A stretch of DNA of 64,000 bases from NCBI GenBank assembly GCA_023375675.1, contig JALQBC010000010.1:558001-622000 (forward strand), written 5' to 3'. Position 1 is the stretch's first letter. Each line of letters opens with the position of its first letter. Of the stretch, positions 57,558-64,000 are shown piece after piece. Source of the stretch: Cytospora piceicola (lineage: Eukaryota; Ascomycota; Sordariomycetes; Diaporthales; Cytosporaceae). The position numbers and the translations under genes are program-made. The notes under the pieces are model-generated. The model saw only the letters and a program-made list of their open reading frames with translations, did no database searches and was not told where the DNA came from.

Positions 57558-59029
57558 GCTGCAATAGATTTGTTTGTTGTCATAATATTCCATCATGCCA
57601 AGGGTTATGCAGAATAGAACTGCCCTGAGTGGCAGTGGACCATCAGGTATCATTATCATAACTGTATATGCCTGTGTATTAGTGAACTATCCGTCCATTC
57701 CCCAGGGCTATTGTCTTTCTGGTGTTGGTGCCGGAAAGTACTAAATAGTAAGCCTATGAGAATTATGAAGTAAATAAAAGTACCAAAGATGAACGGCATA
57801 TCGAATCTATCCGGGCTAAATGCGAGGCAAAAGTTTGAAACCAGTTACTAAGACTAATATACCCCAGATTCATTATGTGAGGCCATGCAGCAGCCTCTGG
57901 CGTCCCTGTGAGTTTACTCAATTACTACCCTAGGGTAAGTAGACACTGGACACGTTGCCATACAACTAAGTACCAAATAACGACCCTCTCACATACTCAA
58001 GGTCCAGTGTCCACCGGGTCGATAACTTCACTGCCCTACGCAAAGCTGCTCCATAAACTCGCTCGCGCTCTGCTGTCCATAATACCTACGTTGAACATGG
58101 CTAGATATACCCGCAGGAATATCGAGTCGTCTTTGGAAACGAGCCGCTATTTCCAGCGACAAAGCACCCACTTAGGTTCGTCTCATTGGAAACAAGGAAC
58201 AGCATTGAAAGGTATCCCAGTTTCTTACGGCTTTTGGGCTTGTATTAGGCCATGACAGCAGAACGGAAAATAATCCGTTGCCCGAACCAGCAAGTCTGCA
58301 GTTGGAACTTTAAATGGTTCGTCACTGGCCCAATGGCTGCATAGGTTAGGAGACATCGCATATTGATTAGTACATGTAGACAGACACTGCATATTTATAT
58401 AGTGCGAGTAGTCATGCATAGAAGCCAACAGCAGCTACCTAAGACTTCATTGGTTTGTGAACGACCTAACAGCTGCATGAGCGAGTGGAATGTTGCATAC
58501 AACTGCAATAACGCAGAATCTTTGTGGTGACCACTGGTCACAGAGATAGGCAGTAGAGATCCGAGTGCCCGAGACAAGCTTTTACATGTTTCTCACCTCT
58601 AATTCAAGTCATCAAGTCATGAACAAGCCTAGGTAGTGCGTATACCGATGATAAGGGAGGAAGGAGTTTTGGATATGAATCTGGGTTCTTCGCACATTTA
58701 TGAACTGGATCCCCCTCTCCTTCTTGTTTTGTCCCCATATTATCCGGTATTCGTTTCGATAGATCACATGCTGAGAACAGCTTAGAACATAATCAATCGA
58801 TAGCGATGGGGCGGAGGGGGGGTTTGCTTGGATAGAGTCGTGGGATGAAGATGCCTCTAATGAAGGCCTCAGACCTGGGGACCTATGCACCTGGGAGCGG
58901 AAGATGCATCAGACTTAGATCCTTCACCATTAGAAAATAACCTGCTCAATTATCCTATTTGACTCATTGCTCGCTGCCGTCTTGTTTGCAGCTAGACAGA
59001 TTAAATCATTCCCGTCACAAGATAGCCGG
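57558..59029. other. 1.5 kb intergenic region, no gene seen
   Basis: A/T-richer than the genes. Short ORFs only. Right end borders the methyltransferase remnant. Confidence 0.5.
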
Positions 59030-59726
59030 ATGGCTACCCCCTCCGGCTATTTTCCCCAGAAGGCTATGCCCTTCGATGATAAACTCTTTGCTATCATCGG
59101 GGCCCACGAGACACTCACCATCGCCAAGCACGAGATGACTCCCCTTCCCGCCTTCCCCCCAGACTCCGTCATCCACAAATCCGCGTGCGGCCTGGGAGAT
59201 GTACCGCACCCTCGGGCCAGGAGGCGCTGCCGTGACGGTGTTCTGGCTGCAAATCCCGCTGGGGGAGTGTTCCCAAAGACACGACGGGCGGTCTGGGGCC
59301 CCGGCGCCCGGCTCGCCATTGAGCCCAGGCCGGAACATGGCGATCGAGGGTACATCAGAAGTCTGCTGCCCAGGTGGTGGAGGGAGGGTTCAAGCTTGAA
59401 GATGTGCAGCTGTACGAGAAGTCGGCCTCTTGCCAGTTTGAGACCTGGGTGAGTTTGCTAGTGCTATCTGGAGCTCCATCGGCCAGCCAGTGGGTGGATG
59501 GACCAAGGAGGATGGGGAGCGGGTTGAGGCGGTAGCCATGTACAAGGAACTCCTGACCCAGGAGGGCGGATATCATGTGGATGGGAATAAAAATATCACT
59601 CTTGAGGCTACTGCTCAGATTGACATTGTGCGCAAGGCTGCTTATGTGGTTTTGCGGATATTTAGTCGCAGTTATCACTGCCCAGGGAAAGATGGTGATG
59701 GTTCACAAGTTGCGGAACCGACATAA
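59030..59726 (+). pseudogene. broken SAM-dependent methyltransferase
   Basis: Parts of a fungal class I methyltransferase lie in order but in different frames. Part A (59030-about 59195) starts MATPSGYFPQKAMPFDD and runs to the SAM motif HKSACGLG. It abuts part B (59190-about 59260), AWEMYRTLGPGG, normally well downstream; the join lies in GCCTGGGA, so the middle of the SAM-binding domain is deleted. Part C (59374-59448) reads VEGGFKLEDVQLYEKSA in another frame. Part D (59451-59726) reads EFASAIWSSIGQPVGGW through TLEATAQIDIVRK in the first frame of B, with an abnormal tail. The text matches methyltransferases often found with secondary-metabolite genes. No intron pattern repairs the breaks. 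It is judged nonfunctional. Confidence 0.8.
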
Positions 59727-60024
59727 GACTAGATTATAGCAGAGTGTATGTAAGAATTGCACATTTCTATAATGCGGGATCCATTTCGCATCCCTCGGTA
59801 CAAGTGATATGTTACACCCTTGAACATGTAAAAAGACAAGACAAGTCATTGTATAATTATATATGTATGCTCACGGTTGACCACCTAATGTTAAAACAAA
59901 AAGGCCAACAATTGACCCCCGTGCTAATCACCGTTACCAACACCACTCACTATGAGCCCTGGTCACCATAGAGACACAAATACCACCATACCGACCACGT
60001 GTCCTCCCGTCCGATCGTGCAGCT
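59727..60024. other. 3' region shared by the pseudogene and GT90
   Basis: About 300 bp, A/T-rich, no coding signal. Confidence 0.4.
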
Positions 60025-61650
60025 CTACTCAACAGTCCGCGCGTCGTCCTGCAGCCAAGCCATCTCCAGCAACAGGCGGTACACATACAGCCCCTGGTGC
60101 TTCGGCGACAGCGCCCGGTAGTACCACTTCCGCCCCTCCTCGGCGATCCTGTACGCCACCCTCTGGCCCTCGTCGGTGGTGGCCAGGAAGCGCACCAGCT
60201 CGGGGAGCTCCTCCATGCTCTGGCTGACGGGGACGTAGTGCATCCAGGGCACGAGGCGCTCGTCGTGCCACTCCTTGAAGATGCTCATCTTGAGCGGGGT
60301 GGTGTGGGCGGCCAGGTTCTTGTGGAAGCGGCCGCTGTAGCTGTTGCCGTCGATGTCGAAGGCGAAGCGGTACGCGTAGGCGCCGTTGGGCGGCGGCGGG
60401 TTGTCCGGGTCGATGCTGAAGAAGTCGAGCAGGTCGCGGCACTGGTCCCAGTCGCACTGGATCGCGTTGGAGATGCGCACGTCGTACAGCCCGTGGTCCA
60501 TCTCGGCCGACAGGTACCTGCGCCAGGCCTCGTGCGCCGACGCGTTGCCGCTGCGCTCCAGGTACGAGAGCCGCCGGTCCGGCGGCAGGGTGGTCAGGGC
60601 CGCGAACCGCATGCGCTGGCCCACGCGCCACGAGACGTCCTTGTGCCAGTGGCCGCCCGTCGTCGACCCGTGCCAGAAGACGGCGTTCTTCTTCTGGTGC
60701 CACGGGCTGTCGAGGATCCCGTTGTAGAGGTTGTTCGGGAAGGCGTAGTGTGGCGACGGCACGAGCACGTCGGCGAAGGGGTACGGTGTCGCCCGTGAGA
60801 GGAGTGGGACTGCTATCCCCACCTGGCGGAAGCTCGTCGGGGAGTTGACAAAGCCGTGGTAGTCCTTGTACTCGGGGTGCAGGCACAGGTCCTGCTCCTC
60901 CTCGACGCTCTGTACGAAGGGCAGCCCGTATGTGTCCACCCGGTCGGTGAGTATCTTGCTGGTCGATAGTTCCCCCCTCACCAAGCAGGCCTCGGCGACT
61001 TGATCCATGATGCTCTGGCTAGAAAGATCCGGCCAGTCAAAGATTGTGGCGTCATTTACTTTCTTCTTTAAGAGTACGGATGGCTCGTCGAGGGTGTTTA
61101 TAGGAAATATCACATCTGGGATGCGTTGCTTGGCGGCACCGAGGAGCCAGTCCATAGTATCACCATAGAACCCACATCTCTCGAAGCCCTTGCCCCTCGT
61201 GAAAGAACACAGCAATATTTCTTCATTGTTGCCATTGGACGCATCTGCAATCAACTGCCTCACCCTCCCAGGTTCAAGACGGTAGAATGACTCGAGGTTC
61301 TCGAGGATGGTGTCGAAGTCGTCGATGATGGGAGATTCTTGCCTTAGGGCGTACTTGGCCCATTGATCAAAGCCCGGCGGGGGAGACCTCCCATATCGTT
61401 CCGTATACTCTTCGGTGGCCTCGTCTACGGTCTTGGACTGTCGGGACAAGAGCTCCTGGAAGTTTCGTATGGCCTCTTGATGGAGTACCTCGACTGGATG
61501 GGCGGTGTCCTCCACAAACTTCGGATATATAGGGAAAACCGTACGTTGTTTATGGTAGAACAGGGCGCATAGAAAAGAAAAACACATGACAAATGCTATG
61601 ACAGTCCTGTAGAGCCTGGCCCGCCTGGCCAGGTATACGTGTTTTAGCAT
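60025..61650 (-). CDS. GT90 (CAP10-like) glycosyltransferase
   Basis: This single-exon gene encodes 541 aa. A type II signal anchor (about residues 15-33, RTVIAFVMCFSFLCALFYH) precedes a stem of about 70 residues and a luminal catalytic domain. The CAP10 signature is clear: KKNAVFWHGSTTGGHW, the RISNAIQCDWDQC loop, YRFAFDIDGNSYSGRFHKNL, TTPLKMSIFKEWHDERLVPW and HYVPVS. The family uses UDP-xylose or UDP-glucose (Cryptococcus CAP10/CXT1, animal POGLUT1) in the Golgi or ER. The acceptor here is unknown. The C-terminal half is much more GC-rich than the N-terminal half, giving a false 285-codon minus-strand frame at 60029-60886. Confidence 0.93.
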   Translation of the reverse strand: MLKHVYLARRARLYRTVIAFVMCFSFLCALFYHKQRTVFPIYPKFVEDTAHPVEVLHQEAIRNFQELLSRQSKTVDEATEEYTERYGRSPPPGFDQWAKYALRQESPIIDDFDTILENLESFYRLEPGRVRQLIADASNGNNEEILLCSFTRGKGFERCGFYGDTMDWLLGAAKQRIPDVIFPINTLDEPSVLLKKKVNDATIFDWPDLSSQSIMDQVAEACLVRGELSTSKILTDRVDTYGLPFVQSVEEEQDLCLHPEYKDYHGFVNSPTSFRQVGIAVPLLSRATPYPFADVLVPSPHYAFPNNLYNGILDSPWHQKKNAVFWHGSTTGGHWHKDVSWRVGQRMRFAALTTLPPDRRLSYLERSGNASAHEAWRRYLSAEMDHGLYDVRISNAIQCDWDQCRDLLDFFSIDPDNPPPPNGAYAYRFAFDIDGNSYSGRFHKNLAAHTTPLKMSIFKEWHDERLVPWMHYVPVSQSMEELPELVRFLATTDEGQRVAYRIAEEGRKWYYRALSPKHQGLYVYRLLLEMAWLQDDARTVE

Positions 61651-63039
61651 GACGAAGTTGTCACCAGAGAAAGGAGAGTAGGCACACGTAGGTCATATTG
61701 ATCACCCTGGGGCAGGTTGGAGGAGTGTTCCCATGTGAGGTCTAGGAGGAGGAACGGATGACGTGACATGTTACGGTGATAGGGAGAGCTGAGTGTGTAA
61801 GGGGGATTTCACTGGTAAGAAGGTTGCCAGTCTCCCTGAATTCGAGGACACGCCAAGGGCACTCGATTCTCTAGGGACGAGAGATGCATCTGGGACTCGA
61901 TGCCACCTAACTGAGCTCGAGTATTTATTCATCTCAGAAATGCGGACGAGAGAAGAATAGGCAAGCAGGGCGAGCGAGAAGCCCTCCGTGAGAGAAAGGA
62001 TACGGCAGGCGAACTTTTGAAAGTATGTACTCCACCAGAAAGCAAAGGGGTCACCATCGTTGGCCACGGTGCTCGCAAGGGCGAAGCTCATCGAGGTCGG
62101 TGCATTTTCATCAAGCGCTTACTATGGTGACTATCACTTGATAGCCGGTGCCCTCGTGCGTTGGTTATCGGTGCCCGGGCACATGCACCGAAAGAGGTAT
62201 TTTATAGACTCTGCCGCGTTCTATCCTAGGCTTGTTGTTTTCTGATCATCTTGTTCGAAATCTTGCCAGCTCGAGGCCAAACAGAACCTCCCGGTCCCAA
62301 GAAAGGAGCACCAACACGATGCTGTATGCAAGGCTTGGGGGCGTAAATGTTGCCAGGGGCACCGGGTGGACCTATGACACCGGGAAGCATGAGCGATATG
62401 GAACCCGAGAAGAGCTGGAATGGTTGTGGAATGGTTGTAAGAATTAACCGACATCCCTTGCATACCACTGGGTACCTAGGTAGTGAGACAACGATGATCC
62501 ATTCTCCATGGGCTGCAGTCCCCCGGTCGCCCTCCCCCCCTCCCCTTAAACCGGAACTTGGACCGATCTCTGGTCGTTGAAGATTTTAGGTAATGAATCC
62601 AGGGGTTTGCTCCTGTCAGATCAGATCCGGATCCCTGCAGCCCTGTGGGCGGGCTATACTTATATACAGTACATACTACAGTACATACATAAGTATGCAC
62701 ATGTGATCCGTCGGGCTGATGATGAGCGATCAATGAAACGTGAAACGCTCGGCGACCGCGAACATGGCCGGGCGCGACGGCCGGATGACAATAAAGGAAA
62801 CCCCCCACATTTACAGTGACAGCCGTAATTAAGCCGCGTCTTCCCGCCTCGCGAATCCAGTGACGCTGTCTGGCGACTTGTCTGTCGGCATAAGCCTTCA
62901 TAGTCACTGGCAATTTCCAATCCAAACCCGCAACATTCCAACTTTCAACTTTCAACTTTTAACTTTGCGACAACCGAGAACCACGAGACACGAAGCCACG
63001 AACGACAGCGGCGACGACCACAAGCTACCCCTGGCGGGG
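61651..63039. other. 1.4 kb intergenic, divergent promoters of GT90 and Mpv17-like gene
   Basis: GT90 (-) and the Mpv17-like gene (+) are divergent. A 106-codon ATG-led ORF on the minus strand (61771-62091, MSFALASTVANDGDPFAFWW) has a hydrophobic segment but no recognised family. An exact TACCTAGGTA lies at 62473. Confidence 0.45.
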
Positions 63040-63899
63040 ATGGCAACGCACACCATGTACCGCGCCCTTGTGCGCCAGCAGATGCACTCGCTACGAAGCG
63101 GCGCGCGACAGTCGCAGCAGCAGCAGCAGTGCCGATGGCAGTCCACGAAACCCGGACCCGACGGCAGCAAGGGGATCCCAACACCGAACGTGATTCCCAC
63201 CGCGGACATCCCCTTCTGGTACCGACTAGGGCCGTTGACGCGCGCCATGCAGTCTTATGGCCGCGCACAGAGGAAGAGGCCGTGGGTGACCCAGGTGTGC
63301 ACCACCTTGACAATATACTTCTGCGCCGACGTCTCGGCCCAGCGCATCGGTGAGAAGGACTATGATGTTGAGCGGACGTGCCGGTCGGTGATCATCGGCG
63401 GCATTGCTTCGATTCCTAGCTTTGAGTGGTACGTACGGCGACTTTGGTCCCTTGTCTGGTTGTATGTATCGTGATGTCTTTTCTGACGGACCTCGTTGAC
63501 AGGTTTATGTGGCTGTCTCGAAACTTCAACTACCCTTCGTTCGTCCTGTCCATCGCTACAAAGATTATTGTAAACCAAGTCATGTTTACACCGATTTTCA
63601 ACACATACTTCTTCGGCATGCAAGCGTTTCTGGCTGGCGATAATCTGGTCGAGATCTGGGAGCGCATCCGGAGAACAGTGCCCGTCAGCCTGGCAAACTC
63701 GGCCAAGCTATGGCCCGCAGTCACGGCTATTAACATGGGATACGTACCGATAGAATATCGAAGTATATTCGCGGGCGTCATCAACATTGGGTGGCAGATA
63801 TATCTGACATGGCTGAACCGGATGGCCGAGGATGCAGAAGCAAGTTCGAGACCGAGTGGCAGGATCCCCCCTTCAGGAATGGATACGACCACAGCATAA
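63040..63899 (+). CDS. Mpv17/PMP22 family membrane protein
   Basis: Exons 63040-63428 and 63503-63899 give 261 aa; the 74-nt intron has GTACGT, CTGAC-like and GACAG and joins SFEW to FMWLSRNF. The N-terminus is basic and Ser/Gln-rich (mitochondrial-targeting-like, with a CAG microsatellite), then come the family parts: RAMQSYGRAQRKRPWVTQ, the loop GEKDYDVERTCRSVIIGG, the YPSFVLSIATKIIVNQVMFTPIFNTYFF helix pair, and WPAVTAINMGYVPIEYRSIFAGVINIGWQIYLTWL, which matches the C-terminal Mpv17 signature (W..Q..NF..VP...R......W..YLS). Members lie in mitochondrial inner or peroxisomal membranes and have channel-like functions. The second ATG at 63055 is also possible. Confidence 0.92.
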
Positions 63900-64000
63900 A
63901 TAGTATCAGGGATTGGATGGCAATGGATATGGCATTGGGCAACAGGGGATATATATACATATATATTACGTATATATCTCCCTAGGTATAGGTAGGTATA
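63900..64000. other. 3' flank at window end
   Basis: Short A/T-rich 3' flank ending in GGTATAGGTAGGTATA words; the region continues beyond the window. Confidence 0.5.

Noticed and set aside
60029..60886. 285-codon minus-strand ORF inside GT90
   Set aside because: Arg/Pro/Leu-rich shadow frame; the GT90 motifs are in the main frame.

Overview
The window is chromosomal DNA of a filamentous ascomycete (Pezizomycotina, most likely Sordariomycetes). Genes are split by short introns (about 55-110 nt) with GT..AG ends and CTAAC/CTGAC-type branch sites. Coding GC is high. The fungal-specific families present (Zn2Cys6 regulator, DUF3328/UstYa-like protein, GT90, Sulfotransfer_4-type sulfotransferase) fit. 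Bases 1 to about 2640 are an AT-rich block almost lacking CpA and TpG, the mark of repeat-induced point mutation (RIP). No species can be named from sequence alone.

Layout. 1-2640: RIP-degraded repeat. 4.4-26.6 kb is a mostly housekeeping block: a three-AAA-domain CbxX/CfqX-type ATPase; the vitamin B6 synthase pair PDX1 (-) and PDX2 (+) in divergent arrangement; a small secreted protein gene whose last exon looks frame-broken; a flavin monooxygenase (-); an LCP5/neuroguidin-type rRNA-processing factor (-) divergent from a TM9/EMP70 nonaspanin (+); MED4 (-) divergent from QCR10 (+); the ALG10 glucosyltransferase (+); and a short conserved low-complexity protein (-). 28.7-38 kb is an accessory-looking stretch: a UstYa-like DUF3328 protein, a secreted beta-helix protein with a lectin-like tail, an orphan seven-helix membrane protein, and a cysteine-rich single-pass membrane protein. 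40-43 kb holds an acyl-CoA dehydrogenase and a sulfotransferase. A gene-poor 4.4 kb stretch rich in microsatellites precedes a Zn2Cys6 transcription factor at 47.5-50.7 kb. The last part holds a small putative membrane or mitochondrial protein (-), a sialidase-fold Asp-box protein (+), a methyltransferase pseudogene, a GT90 glycosyltransferase (-) and an Mpv17/PMP22 protein (+).

How the genes relate. PDX1 and PDX2 are the two subunits of one enzyme and share a 745 bp divergent promoter. TM9, ALG10, GT90, the sulfotransferase and the DUF3328 protein are all expected in the secretory pathway. QCR10 is mitochondrial, and Mpv17 and the acyl-CoA dehydrogenase belong to mitochondria or peroxisomes. 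MED4 and LCP5 serve transcription and ribosome production. No complete secondary-metabolite or defence cluster could be shown. The least explained elements are the surface and secreted genes of 28.7-38 kb, the broken small secreted gene, and a 10-bp palindrome (TACCTAGGTA) that recurs far above chance in noncoding DNA.

Gene models were built by hand from reading frames, splice signals and phase. Each multi-exon model given here sums to a whole number of codons. Domain names rest on recognised motifs, not on a database search.
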